Source: CAIZGX01 sp044239865 (GTDB lineage: Bacteria; Bacteroidota; Bacteroidia; Flavobacteriales_D; Sanyastnellaceae). From it: 64,000 bases of DNA. Position numbers and translations under genes: made by a program. The notes under the pieces were generated by a model. That model had not been told where the DNA came from. It was given only the letters and a program-made list of their open reading frames with translations, and searched no databases. The stretch spans positions 620,001 to 684,000 of the forward strand of contig JBIIAO010000002.1 in assembly GCA_044239865.1 (NCBI GenBank), given 5' to 3'. Positions within the stretch are counted from its first letter, which is position 1. Each line of letters begins with the position of its first letter. Of this stretch, positions 16,073 through 24,039 are shown in pieces.

Positions 16073-16935
16073 TTCAATTCGAGCTCGTCGATTAAGCGAA
16101 CACCCCCTATAAATCCTGCTATTAAAGCTACCTGATGGTTTGCTTCGCTTATCTCGTTAAGGGGCTCCAATGTTTGAGAATTTGCTACAGTGAAATATTG
16201 AAGTTCAATCTGTTCTTTTTCAATAAACATTTCAGTGGCTTCAGCAATGAGCGCGTTCACATTGTTTTTTGATTTATTGTCTTGAAGAAATAACAACGCT
16301 TTTGAAAATGCGGTTGCTAGGGTTGCCTGGTCCTTTGAAAGTCTTTTGTTTCTTGAGCTCAGCGCTAGCCCATCTGAGGCTCTAACAGTATCACATCCTA
16401 CTATTTCCACTTTTATTTCTTCTCTTCTAACCCATTCACGAATGACTGAAAATTGTTGGAAATCTTTTTTGCCGAAAAAGGATTGGTGCGGAAGGACTAT
16501 TTCAAACAACCTCTTTACTACGGTTATCACACCATTGAAATGGCCCGGCCTATAGCGTCCTTCCCATTCCGATGTTAGGGTTCCAAAATTATAATCCTTC
16601 ACCTCTTGTCCGGTAGGATACATTTCATTTACTGCCGGAACAAACACAACATCGCAACCTGCATTCTTCAAAAGATCAATATCTGCCTCTTCCGTTCGAG
16701 GGTACAGCAACAAATCTTTCGGGTCGTTAAATTGGGTGGGGTTTACAAAAATGGAACAGATTACTACATCGCACACCGCTTTCGCTTTTGCTATCAAGGA
16801 CAGGTGCCCCTCGTGAAGAGCGCCCATTGTGGGGACAAATCCTATTGTTTGGTTTCCGTTTCTGCACTTTGTGCTAAACGCCACCATATCATCAACATGC
16901 TGTAAAACAGCTATTTCGGACGAAGTTCCCTTCAT
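16069..16935 (-). CDS. panC: Pantothenate synthetase (pantoate-beta-alanine ligase)
   Basis: PanC joins pantoate and beta-alanine using ATP to form pantothenate for coenzyme A. The 288-residue protein has the family signature VPTMGALHEGHLSLI (about 34-48, HxGH type), the FVNPTQF block, the FFGKKDFQQ block and the KMSKS-like SSRNKRLS segment near residue 190. It is divergent from the glycogen synthase gene. The order panC / glycogen synthase / DUF4270 / glmS recurs in Flavobacteriales, so the locus is conserved. Confidence 0.95.
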   Translation of the reverse strand: MKGTSSEIAVLQHVDDMVAFSTKCRNGNQTIGFVPTMGALHEGHLSLIAKAKAVCDVVICSIFVNPTQFNDPKDLLLYPRTEEADIDLLKNAGCDVVFVPAVNEMYPTGQEVKDYNFGTLTSEWEGRYRPGHFNGVITVVKRLFEIVLPHQSFFGKKDFQQFSVIREWVRREEIKVEIVGCDTVRASDGLALSSRNKRLSKDQATLATAFSKALLFLQDNKSKNNVNALIAEATEMFIEKEQIELQYFTVANSQTLEPLNEISEANHQVALIAGFIGGVRLIDELELN

Positions 16936-16958
16936 TTCAGTATTTTAAGGCCAAAAAG

Positions 16959-16992
16959 TTGCAAAATTCAAAAAAGATTTATAATATCTTTG
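16959..16992 (+). promoter_or_regulatory. Promoter of the glycogen synthase-DUF4270-glmS run
   Basis: TTG at 16959-16961 and TATCTTTG at 16985-16992 fit the Bacteroidota -33 and -7 elements with normal spacing. The leader would be about 30 nt before the ATG at 17025. Confidence 0.5.
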
Positions 16993-17024
16993 CAACCTGA
17001 ATTCAGGCAAACCTAAACATCTCT

Positions 17025-17852
17025 ATGCAAAAAACAAAAGTTCTTTTTGTAAGTCAAGAAATTTTTCCATTCACTCCGGAATCAACTATAGCGAATCAAG
17101 TTCGTCAAATCCCTCAAGCCATGCACGAACGAGGCAAAGAGACTCGCATCTTCATGCCGCGGTTTGGAAAGATTAATGAACGCAGGCATCAGCTTCATGA
17201 AGTTATTCGTCTTTCTGGAATGAATTTGATTGTAGACGATACTGACCACCCGCTAATTATTAAGGTGGCAAGCATTCCTCAAATTCGCTTACAAGTATAC
17301 TTTATCGATAACGAAGAATTCTTTCATCGCAAAGCTTATTTGAACGATGAGGCAGGAAAACCTTTCTCTGACAACGGTGAGCGCATGATTTTCTTTTCGA
17401 AAGGCGTTCTTGAAACCGTTAAGAAATTAGGTTGGGCGCCAGATATCGTGCATTGTCACGGTTGGTTCTCTGCGTTGATGCCACTCTACGTGAAGCACGT
17501 TTTTGCAGGAGACCCTCATTTTGCTGAAAGTAAAATTGTTGTATCTCTTTACAAAGACGATTTCGCAGGGTCTATAGACAAGGGGTTATCCAAAAAAGTT
17601 CAATTCGACCAAATTGGACAGCAACACCTCGGAGATCTTTCAACTTCGAATTATGTTAACCTAATGAAGGTTGCTCTTGCCCATGCAGACGGTGTGGTTA
17701 TTCATGATGAAGATATTAATCCAAAACTTATGGAGGAGGTGAATAACCTGAGCGTTCCTGTGCTTAAAGCCTACGAATGTGAAGATTTCCACAGCGCGAT
17801 TGATGAGTTTTTTGATACGGTGCACGCGGCAAAACCAATTTTGATTGATTAA
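17025..17852 (+). CDS. Short glycogen/starch synthase (GT5 N-terminal type)
   Basis: The 275-residue protein matches the catalytic N-terminal half of GT5 glycogen synthases: KVLFVSQEIFPFTPES at the start, then PDIVHCHGWFSALMPLY around residue 140, a region that forms the ADP-glucose/acceptor face. The second Rossmann half of a full GlgA (about 470 residues) is missing, but this short form is normal in Flavobacteriales next to panC, so it is not a truncation of this strain. Whether it still makes glycogen is doubtful. DUF4270 follows after 3 bp. Confidence 0.8.
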   Translation: MQKTKVLFVSQEIFPFTPESTIANQVRQIPQAMHERGKETRIFMPRFGKINERRHQLHEVIRLSGMNLIVDDTDHPLIIKVASIPQIRLQVYFIDNEEFFHRKAYLNDEAGKPFSDNGERMIFFSKGVLETVKKLGWAPDIVHCHGWFSALMPLYVKHVFAGDPHFAESKIVVSLYKDDFAGSIDKGLSKKVQFDQIGQQHLGDLSTSNYVNLMKVALAHADGVVIHDEDINPKLMEEVNNLSVPVLKAYECEDFHSAIDEFFDTVHAAKPILID

Positions 17853-17855
17853 CCC

Positions 17856-19154
17856 ATGAGGAAAACCCTCTTCTTGCTTTATGCGATAGTGCTTGTCATT
17901 GGCGCATGTAAGAAACCAACGGATTTGCAGGCAGATGGACTTCTTCCGCCAGAAGATGTATTGTATGCGAATCAGTCTGATACTACACGTATCTTAAGTT
18001 ATATCGTTCGGGAAGACACCCTTTCTACAGACGAGCTTTCGGCTTGTTTATTAGGTTCCTATACCGAAGAAACCTTTGGAAGAACGTTAGCCAGTTTCTC
18101 AACTCAATTCGTGCTTTCCGGAGCAAACCCAAGTTTCCCTGAAATCTTTGAAGTAGATTCTGTGATTTTCTCTGTGGCTTATACCGGTTATTCATACGGC
18201 GCTTTGGGTGAAGGATATTTATCTGTGAAAGAACTAAGCGCAGACTTACCAAAATCTGGAAGTTTTAACAGCTCATACAATGCACCCGTGATGAACGAGA
18301 ATTTGCTCGCAGACGCTTCTCAAACCTTTCAATTCAAACCAAAAGCATATTTATTCGGGACTGAAGATTCTCTCGCTCCCCAATTGCGCATTCCTCTAAA
18401 AACAAGTTTAGGAACCCGATTGTTGCAACCTGCAGACACAACCGTATTAGAGTCTGACGAGAATTTTCAAGCATATTTCAAGGGGTTAAAAGTAGAGGCT
18501 GGGTCATACCCCATGGGAGTTGTAGCACTTGACCTCACAAACATTAACAGCAAAATAACGGTTTACTACCGCTTCGACAACGGCGGATTAGCAGACACCA
18601 CCTTCTATGAATTTCCTGTAACTTCTGATTGTGGAAGATATTCTCGAATTCAGCATTTTTATCAATATGCCACCCAACCTGAATTGCAAGAGCTTGTAAC
18701 AAGCGACACACTTGCAAATCAATCAATGGTTTATTTACAAGCTGGTTCAGGAACGAAAACAAAACTTGTTCTTCCTAATTTACTCGACCTTCAAATGAAT
18801 GGCGGAAGAATAGTGAACAAGGCCGAATTAATCGTGCCCTTCGAGAAAGACTCTCGTTACGCGCCCACTTCACAAATTTTCATCTTCTATCAGAACTCCG
18901 AAGGCACATTGGTCGCTCTTCCTGATCAATTTTCTGGAAACATTGGCGGGGGGGTAGAAGAATCTAACAAGAGGTATCGTTTAAACATTACCCAATATGT
19001 TCAAAAAGTTATTTCCGGAGAATTAGAAAACACACCCTTGTTCATTGTTTCGGGCGCCGCGGGCGTGTCAGTTAACAGGACCATTTTACACGGCCCTGAG
19101 TTTTCAGAGAATAATGTTGAAAATTTACGCTTGATCATTACATATTCAAACTAA
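17856..19154 (+). CDS. DUF4270 family lipoprotein
   Basis: The 432-residue protein starts with a lipoprotein signal peptide with the lipobox IGAC (Cys18), so it is membrane-anchored outside the cytoplasm. The rest is rich in beta strands and aromatic residues, with the DUF4270 pattern of an N-terminal DTTRILSYIVREDTL-type segment and a C-terminal region ending in LRLIITYSN. Function is unknown. It sits between the short glycogen synthase (3 bp) and glmS (13 bp), so the three form an operon. Confidence 0.82.
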   Translation: MRKTLFLLYAIVLVIGACKKPTDLQADGLLPPEDVLYANQSDTTRILSYIVREDTLSTDELSACLLGSYTEETFGRTLASFSTQFVLSGANPSFPEIFEVDSVIFSVAYTGYSYGALGEGYLSVKELSADLPKSGSFNSSYNAPVMNENLLADASQTFQFKPKAYLFGTEDSLAPQLRIPLKTSLGTRLLQPADTTVLESDENFQAYFKGLKVEAGSYPMGVVALDLTNINSKITVYYRFDNGGLADTTFYEFPVTSDCGRYSRIQHFYQYATQPELQELVTSDTLANQSMVYLQAGSGTKTKLVLPNLLDLQMNGGRIVNKAELIVPFEKDSRYAPTSQIFIFYQNSEGTLVALPDQFSGNIGGGVEESNKRYRLNITQYVQKVISGELENTPLFIVSGAAGVSVNRTILHGPEFSENNVENLRLIITYSN

Positions 19155-19167
19155 AAAAATTCCTTAT

Positions 19168-21012
19168 ATGTGTGGAATTGTTGGTTACTTAGGCAATGAG
19201 CCGGTTTATGAAAAGGTAATTAAAGGGCTTAGCCGATTGGAATACCGCGGGTATGACAGCGCTGGAATGGCGTACATAGAAGACGGAGAGCTCATTGTTA
19301 AAAAATGTAAGGGAAAAGTTGTTGATCTTGAAAATGTTGTTGGTTCTGTAAAACCTCTTTCTCACATTGGAATCGGACATACCCGTTGGGCAACACACGG
19401 TGTTCCTAACGATGTAAATGCTCACCCGCATTGCAGCGGAGACGGATCAATAGCCCTTATTCACAATGGAATTATTGAAAATTACGCTTCTATCAAGCAA
19501 GAATTAATGAACCGCGGGCATGTCTTTTTAAGCGACACCGACACGGAAGTTTTGGTTCACTTGATTGAAGATGTTCGCAATGCTGAGAAGGTTAGTCTTT
19601 TCGAAGCGGTTCGTCTTGCACTTTCCGAAGTGCATGGGGCTTATGCCATTGTTGTTTTAGACAAATCAAATGCAGACCAACTTATTGTTGCGAAGAAATC
19701 AAGTCCATTGGTTATTGGTATTGGTGCGAACGACGATTTCTACATTGCCAGCGACGCGACGCCGATAATAGAGTACACCAAAAATGTGGTTTACTTGAAC
19801 GATGGGGAAGTTGCGCGTGTTGATCGCACAACAGGATTAACCATTGTGAACATTGACAATCAAAGTCAGACACCCTACATTCAAGCGTTAGAATTAAAGC
19901 TTGAAGCCATTGAAAAAGGTGGATATGATTCTTTTATGTTGAAGGAAATACACGAGCAGCCTCGAAGTATTGAAGATTCTATTCGCGGACGTGTGAATTT
20001 GAAAACCGGACTCATTAAAATGAGTGGAATAGATGAGCACGAAGAGCGGTGGAAAACAGCACAACGAATCTTAATCGTTGCATGCGGAACTTCATGGCAC
20101 GCGGGTCTTGTAGCAGAATATTTGTTCGAAGACTTCGCGCGTATTCCGGTTGAAGTTGAATATGCGAGTGAGTTCAGATATAGAAATCCGATTATCTATC
20201 CTACTGACATCGTTATCGCAATTTCTCAATCTGGAGAAACAGCAGATACACTTGCGGCTATTGAATTAGCGAAAGAGCGTGGCGCATTAATTTTTGGTGT
20301 GTGTAATGTGGTGGGAAGTTCAATTTCTCGCGCTACGCATTGCGGAGCTTATACGCACGCGGGTCCAGAAATTGGGGTAGCATCGACCAAAGCGTTTACA
20401 GCTCAGGTTGTGGTACTTTATCAAATTGCTTTGAGTGTTGCGCAAAAGCGTGGTGTTATTTCTAACGAAAGAACCACTCGTTTAATGGCTGAATTGGGGT
20501 CTCTTCCGTTAAAGGTTGAACAAGTGTTGAAGACAAATGCCATTACAGAGACCATAGCTGAGATTTACCAGCATTGCTCGAACGCTTTGTATCTTGGAAG
20601 GGGTTACAGCTTTCCAGTTGCTCTAGAGGGCGCTTTGAAGCTGAAAGAGATTTCTTATATTCATGCTGAAGGGTATCCGGCTGCTGAAATGAAGCACGGG
20701 CCTATTGCGTTGATTGACGAGAACATGCCGGTTATTGTTATTGCCACAGAGGGTGCTTCGTACGAAAAAGTTGTAAGTAACATTCAAGAAGTGAAAGCGC
20801 GTAAGGGGCAAATCATAGCAATCGTTACCGAAGGCGACAAAACCGTGAAAGGCATGGCCGATCACGTCATTGAAATTCCTCGTACCGACGATAGTCTTGT
20901 TCCGATTGTTTCTGTAATTCCATTGCAGTTATTCTCTTATCACGTTGCCATCATGCGCGGTTGTAACGTTGATCAGCCAAGGAATTTAGCGAAGAGCGTG
21001 ACTGTGGAGTAG
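19168..21012 (+). CDS. glmS: Glutamine-fructose-6-phosphate aminotransferase (isomerizing)
   Basis: GlmS makes glucosamine-6-phosphate from fructose-6-phosphate and glutamine, the entry to peptidoglycan and lipid A amino sugars. The 614-residue length is standard. Cys2 is the glutaminase nucleophile (MCGIVGYLG), RWATHGVPNDVNAHPH is the glutaminase core, and two SIS domains follow with SQSGETADTLAA and the C-terminal LAKSVTVE. No glmS ribozyme can fit, since only 13 bp separate it from DUF4270. The 3' side marks the start of an accessory region. Confidence 0.97.
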   Translation: MCGIVGYLGNEPVYEKVIKGLSRLEYRGYDSAGMAYIEDGELIVKKCKGKVVDLENVVGSVKPLSHIGIGHTRWATHGVPNDVNAHPHCSGDGSIALIHNGIIENYASIKQELMNRGHVFLSDTDTEVLVHLIEDVRNAEKVSLFEAVRLALSEVHGAYAIVVLDKSNADQLIVAKKSSPLVIGIGANDDFYIASDATPIIEYTKNVVYLNDGEVARVDRTTGLTIVNIDNQSQTPYIQALELKLEAIEKGGYDSFMLKEIHEQPRSIEDSIRGRVNLKTGLIKMSGIDEHEERWKTAQRILIVACGTSWHAGLVAEYLFEDFARIPVEVEYASEFRYRNPIIYPTDIVIAISQSGETADTLAAIELAKERGALIFGVCNVVGSSISRATHCGAYTHAGPEIGVASTKAFTAQVVVLYQIALSVAQKRGVISNERTTRLMAELGSLPLKVEQVLKTNAITETIAEIYQHCSNALYLGRGYSFPVALEGALKLKEISYIHAEGYPAAEMKHGPIALIDENMPVIVIATEGASYEKVVSNIQEVKARKGQIIAIVTEGDKTVKGMADHVIEIPRTDDSLVPIVSVIPLQLFSYHVAIMRGCNVDQPRNLAKSVTVE

Positions 21013-21014
21013 AA

Positions 21015-21146
21015 CGAAAGGGTATTGGTTACTTCATCACCAAAGGTAGAAGAGTTCTCCTGTTCGATGAGGAAAAGTATAAAGAGTATATCATGAACAT
21101 TGAAGAAGATATTGACATGTACAAGTTCCTCATTCTAAGGAGATAT
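21015..21146 (+). pseudogene. Possible 3' remnant of a helix-turn-helix (excisionase-type) gene
   Basis: Directly after the glmS stop, a frame without a start encodes RKGIGYFITKGRRVLLFDEE followed by a short helix. This looks like the end of a MerR/HTH_17 (excisionase-like) DNA-binding domain, where GIxYxxxGRRVLF is followed by a terminal helix. The frame then runs on into the convergent gene. The match is short and judged by eye. Confidence 0.3.
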
Positions 21147-21154
21147 GTTTTGAT

Positions 21155-21481
21155 TTATTCTATAACACGAACTGCACGAACATAAGTCCAACCATTTGAC
21201 TTAAAACAGCTGTAGTACCCCCCACGTTTGAAGTTGAAGCCCCATGCGCTGAGTTCACCTTCCTCTGAAATACTCCAATATCCATCCTTTTGGAAATTTC
21301 CCTTCCTTTTTAGGTGCAAATCTTCATACATTATATTGAGTTCTTCTAACGTTGGAAGTCGCCACCCACTTCCTAGATCAGTACATCCGTTTTTCGCGCT
21401 GATCCAGTCCATCGTATTTTCTAAATCCTTATCTGCAACTTGCAGCACCTCACCTGTTTTTGAATTTTTAATTTCTAACAT
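21155..21481 (-). CDS. Lcl/DUF1566-domain protein
   Basis: The 108-residue protein shows the hallmark of the Lcl C-terminal (DUF1566) domain: GWRLPTLEELNIMYEDL (about 42-58), then a YWSISE segment (about 68), AWGFNF and a terminal YVRAVRVI. In larger proteins this domain acts in surface adhesion or as an envelope module. Here it stands alone with no signal peptide or other domain, so it could be a cytoplasmic or fragmentary member. It is the first gene of the accessory region after glmS and is convergent with the glmS-side remnant. Confidence 0.7.
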   Translation of the reverse strand: MLEIKNSKTGEVLQVADKDLENTMDWISAKNGCTDLGSGWRLPTLEELNIMYEDLHLKRKGNFQKDGYWSISEEGELSAWGFNFKRGGYYSCFKSNGWTYVRAVRVIE

Positions 21482-21528
21482 TCATTTTTGTTTATAATCT
21501 AACGATAACAATGATACAAAAGAAGGGT

Positions 21529-21708
21529 TTAATAGGCGATAAAATCTCTCAATTTGTTTTCTTCAACAATAATCAGACTATCCAAAAGTCGATAATCAAT
21601 GTTTCTAAAGTCCATTATTTTAGAACCGTTTCTTTGTGAGAATCCTACTGATGGTAGGATGAGCATTAAAATCAGAATTAAGTTTTTAGTGCTATTATTC
21701 ATATTCAT
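21529..21708 (-). CDS. 59-residue secreted peptide resembling the start of a CAP-domain protein
   Basis: An ATG at 21708 opens a 59-codon frame with a signal peptide (about residues 8-25, ending in GFSQ) and then an IDYRLLDSLIIVEENKLRD segment. That segment resembles the first helix of CAP/SCP domain proteins in Bacteroidota, where LLDSLIxxEINxxR is common. The rest of a CAP domain (about 120 residues) is absent, so it may be a truncated gene or a small secreted protein. It lies between the Lcl-domain gene and the metzincin gene on the same strand. Confidence 0.4.
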   Translation of the reverse strand: MNMNNSTKNLILILMLILPSVGFSQRNGSKIMDFRNIDYRLLDSLIIVEENKLRDFIAY

Positions 21709-21782
21709 TAAAGAAAACAGTATTGTTCAAAACCCAAAAGAATACCTACGCCTGAAATAAAAATTGCATAACTCCCAGTCAC

Positions 21783-22340
21783 TTATTTTTTGTATAACAA
21801 AGAAATCATTTCCCTGTCCTTCTCGGTTAGTACTTCTGTATGACCTTTCAGAATACTGTTTTTCTCTCTGTCAATATGTCTAAAACCTAACAGGTGAAAC
21901 ATTTCATGAATTATGGTACTGCTCGTGCAATGATATTTTGTACACTCCATAATATCGATATGAACTCTACTTTCTACAATATCTTTAAAAACAAAATACT
22001 TGCTTGTTATTCCCATAGAATTTCTAACACCACTTTCACTTGATGGAAACAATTCAATGTATTCACCATCACTTAAGAAATAAATCACACTGTTAGAAGA
22101 GTCCTTATTATTAACCATTTCAACATTGATGGTTTCCATCAACTCGTTAAATTCGGATATAGTATTGATAACAGTTATTGAATCTTCTTTTGTGTATTTC
22201 CCAAACATAAAAATTTTAATATCTTTTTTCCATTTCTCTCCGTAATTTGTAATGGAATCAAACTCCCCGCATGTAAAATTTTTCTGAGAAAAACATACAA
22301 TACTGTTTAAAAATAAAAGGGAGAAAAGTATTTTTTTCAT
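21783..22340 (-). CDS. Small secreted metzincin/matrixin-like metalloprotease
   Basis: The 185-residue protein has a signal peptide (MKKILFSLLFLNSIVCFSQ) and the complete metzincin zinc motif HEMFHLLGFRH at residues 145-155 (HExxHxxGxxH). A downstream NSILKG segment takes the place of the Met-turn region, although the Met itself is not obvious. The zinc site predicts a secreted endopeptidase. It is much shorter than typical matrixins and has no type IX sorting domain, so it would be exported to the periplasm or by another route. Its base composition is AT-rich like the rest of this region. Confidence 0.75.
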   Translation of the reverse strand: MKKILFSLLFLNSIVCFSQKNFTCGEFDSITNYGEKWKKDIKIFMFGKYTKEDSITVINTISEFNELMETINVEMVNNKDSSNSVIYFLSDGEYIELFPSSESGVRNSMGITSKYFVFKDIVESRVHIDIMECTKYHCTSSTIIHEMFHLLGFRHIDREKNSILKGHTEVLTEKDREMISLLYKK

Positions 22341-22441
22341 TTTTTTAATTAGTGCTATTTCTAAAACAAAGTGTTCATTTAGAATAAAGACTTCTTGATT
22401 AACATGCGAACATATCGGCGGCTAAGTATGACCTTTGTTTT

Positions 22442-22470
22442 TAGTTTTTAAATGAATACTTAATGAATTG
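22442..22470 (+). repeat. 29-bp direct repeat, copy 1
   Basis: Identical to 23181-23209, where it is the upstream region of the 93-residue secreted gene (minus strand). Here no such gene follows. It lies 5 bp left of the larger 416-bp repeat and marks the deletion junction. Confidence 0.85.
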
Positions 22471-22475
22471 GTCGC

Positions 22476-22565
22476 AGGTTCTTTAGTGGGTTAATCTGTG
22501 GATTTGGATTTGGTGGTCTATATCTATCATTTATTGTTTTTATTCTTACATTTCTGGCTACTTAA
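22476..22565 (+). pseudogene. 3' fragment of a DUF2085 membrane protein gene
   Basis: It encodes 29 residues (RFFSGLICGFGFGGLYLSFI and a hydrophobic end) and the stop codon, identical to the end of the intact gene at 23644-24039 except for one Ser/Ala change. Everything upstream of this point is missing. The fragment is a duplication remnant with no start. Confidence 0.85.
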
Positions 22566-22591
22566 TCGCTCAGACTTACTAAGCTCATTTC

Positions 22592-22843
22592 TTATTTAAC
22601 AGTTAAGGTATCTCCGTTTTTCATTATAAAATTAACCTCAGAAAAAACGAAGTCTCTCTTGAACGCTTCAATTTCTTCGCAAGTCCAGGTATCCATTAGG
22701 TCGGCAAGTCTTCTCTGAGATTCCATAGATCTTGAAACTGCTATTTTCTTTGGTTGAACCGGTTGTTGATGCACAAAAACCTTACTTGGCGAACAGCCGT
22801 ATACAGTTATTGAAAAGACGGAAATCCAAAAAAGTTTTTTCAT
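22592..22843 (-). CDS. 83-residue lipoprotein with TWTxEExExFK motif, copy 1
   Basis: I start at ATG 22843, which opens a lipoprotein signal peptide (MKKLFWISVFSITVYGC, lipobox Cys17); a longer in-frame extension would hide it. The mature part is small and charged, with TWTCEEIEAFKRDF near residues 53-66 and an MKNGDTLTV end. It differs from its duplicate at 24066-24317 in 8 of 83 residues, 7 of them in the first 29. It lies 49 bp downstream of the 93-residue secreted gene, with which it shares the TWTxEExExFK motif. Function unknown. Confidence 0.7.
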   Translation of the reverse strand: MKKLFWISVFSITVYGCSPSKVFVHQQPVQPKKIAVSRSMESQRRLADLMDTWTCEEIEAFKRDFVFSEVNFIMKNGDTLTVK

Positions 22844-22892
22844 GACATTGGAATGTTTGTTAATCAAGATCGGTTCAATGCTGAAAAGGGCC

Positions 22893-23174
22893 TCAGCCGT
22901 TTTCATTTGGATTATCTGGAATACGAAAGCATCCTCTTTTAATAATAAAAGTAGACTTGAACCACTCTTTTTCCTCTGCTGTCCAAGTAGCGGCAGCCTC
23001 AGCCCATTGATCACCAACCGCTCTGAGATCATAGCCTAATTTTTGAACCGATAAAGAATCCACATTGGTTTGCTTGTTAAACTCATCGGTTACTTTGGAT
23101 CCATTGGTCTGTGTTAAACCCAGATATGGTAGTGAGGTCAAAAACGTGATACATAAAATGATGATTCTTCCCAT
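22893..23174 (-). CDS. 93-residue secreted protein with TWTAEEKEWFK motif
   Basis: The protein begins with a signal peptide (MGRIIILCITFLTSLPYLGL; cleavage near residue 21). Its mature part contains TWTAEEKEWFKSTF, close to the TWT(C/S)EEIEAFKRDF of the two neighbouring lipoproteins, so the three appear to be distant paralogues. The C-terminal tail, CFRIPDNPNENG, is not shared. It precedes lipoprotein copy 1 on the same strand and is probably co-transcribed. No known family is recognised. Confidence 0.6.
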   Translation of the reverse strand: MGRIIILCITFLTSLPYLGLTQTNGSKVTDEFNKQTNVDSLSVQKLGYDLRAVGDQWAEAAATWTAEEKEWFKSTFIIKRGCFRIPDNPNENG

Positions 23175-23180
23175 TTTTTG

Positions 23181-23209
23181 TAGTTTTTAAATGAATACTT
23201 AATGAATTG
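23181..23209 (+). repeat. 29-bp direct repeat, copy 2
   Basis: Identical to 22442-22470. It lies just upstream of the 93-residue gene on the minus strand, so it may hold part of its leader. Both copies are followed a few bases later by CAGGT. Confidence 0.85.
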
Positions 23210-23435
23210 TTCTCAGGTCCCAGATTTTCCAATATTAAAAAGTCAAAAGTCAGTTATTACAATAGGAACGATTATGTTAGCTGTAATAGTGCGTTATGGG
23301 AAAAATAACGCCTAAAGTCAAGAATTAGGAAAACCTGAATTAAAGTACATTTAATTAAATCAATTTTGCTTTTTTCTAAATCTTTTGTACATTGCTCTTC
23401 GTTAAACGGAAATTTAATTTTACGCGCAAAAAGCT

Positions 23436-23660
23436 ATGAGTTTGTCATGTAGAAAGTGTGGTTCTCAAAATATTAATGTCCAAGCTGTTTCAAATACGCA
23501 AGGAAAAACCAAAGGGTTCGGCTGCATAAAATCGTTTCTTGGAGTGATACTTTTTGGTCCACTTGGTTTCTTTTGTGGGTTGTGCGGTATGGGAAAGGGA
23601 AAAACAACAACTACCATAGAAACAGTTAAACTCTGTCAAAATTGTGGATATCGGTTTTAA
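23436..23660 (+). CDS. Small zinc-ribbon membrane protein
   Basis: The 74-residue protein has a CxxC pair near each end: Cys5/Cys8 in LSCRKCGS and Cys67/Cys70 in LCQNCGYRF, which can form a four-Cys zinc ribbon. Between them is a Gly/Phe/Cys-rich hydrophobic segment (about 27-52) that may insert in a membrane. Its end overlaps the start of the DUF2085 gene by 17 bp, so the two are translated from one mRNA. The 218 bp upstream are AT-rich; TACATTGC about 40 bp before the start is a weak -7 candidate. Confidence 0.65.
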   Translation: MSLSCRKCGSQNINVQAVSNTQGKTKGFGCIKSFLGVILFGPLGFFCGLCGMGKGKTTTTIETVKLCQNCGYRF

Positions 23661-24039
23661 CAAATTACTCTATTCGTATTTAACGATTATCCCCATCCCG
23701 AGAGGGTGTCATCAACTTCCAGAAAGGAGTTTATTCTACAAAGGCAATCAATATCCAATTTGCGCCAGATGCACGGGAGTAGCGTTAGGTCAGTTATTCG
23801 GTATTCTAGTCTATTTATTGATATTCCTATTTTCAGTATCTGATTTGAAAATTAAGCCAATGCTCTTTTCCACCGCCATTTTATCTATACCCATGGGAAT
23901 TGATTGGGGTATTCAGTACTTTTTTAATGTTATTTCAACAAATAAGCGAAGGTTCTTTAGTGGGTTAATCTGTGGATTTGGATTTGGTGGTCTATATCTA
24001 TCATTTATTGTTTTTATTCTTACGTTTCTGTCTACTTAA
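23644..24039 (+). CDS. DUF2085 domain-containing membrane protein
   Basis: The 131-residue protein matches DUF2085 by the blocks CHQLPERS (Cys22, His23) and PICARCTG (Cys40, Cys43), followed by three hydrophobic segments (about 50-72, 78-98, 104-130). The conserved Cys/His set suggests metal or redox binding at the membrane, but no function is established for the family. It overlaps the zinc-ribbon gene by 17 bp. The last 29 codons are repeated at 22476-22565 as a gene fragment. Confidence 0.75.
   Translation: MDIGFNKLLYSYLTIIPIPRGCHQLPERSLFYKGNQYPICARCTGVALGQLFGILVYLLIFLFSVSDLKIKPMLFSTAILSIPMGIDWGIQYFFNVISTNKRRFFSGLICGFGFGGLYLSFIVFILTFLST

Larger units (their letters stand above)
22473..22888 (+). 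repeat. 416-bp direct repeat, copy 1
   Basis: It aligns without gaps, as far as can be read, to 23947-24362 at a constant offset of 1474 bp. It contains the last 29 codons of a DUF2085 gene and a full copy of the 83-residue lipoprotein gene. Similarity is highest through 22476-22750 and weakens toward 22888. Confidence 0.85.

Noticed and set aside
17025..17852. Glycogen synthase as a truncated pseudogene
   Set aside because: The short form with normal start and stop is typical of this conserved locus in Flavobacteriales.
19100..19180. Possible glmS ribozyme before glmS
   Set aside because: Only 13 bp lie between DUF4270 and glmS, with no room for the structure.
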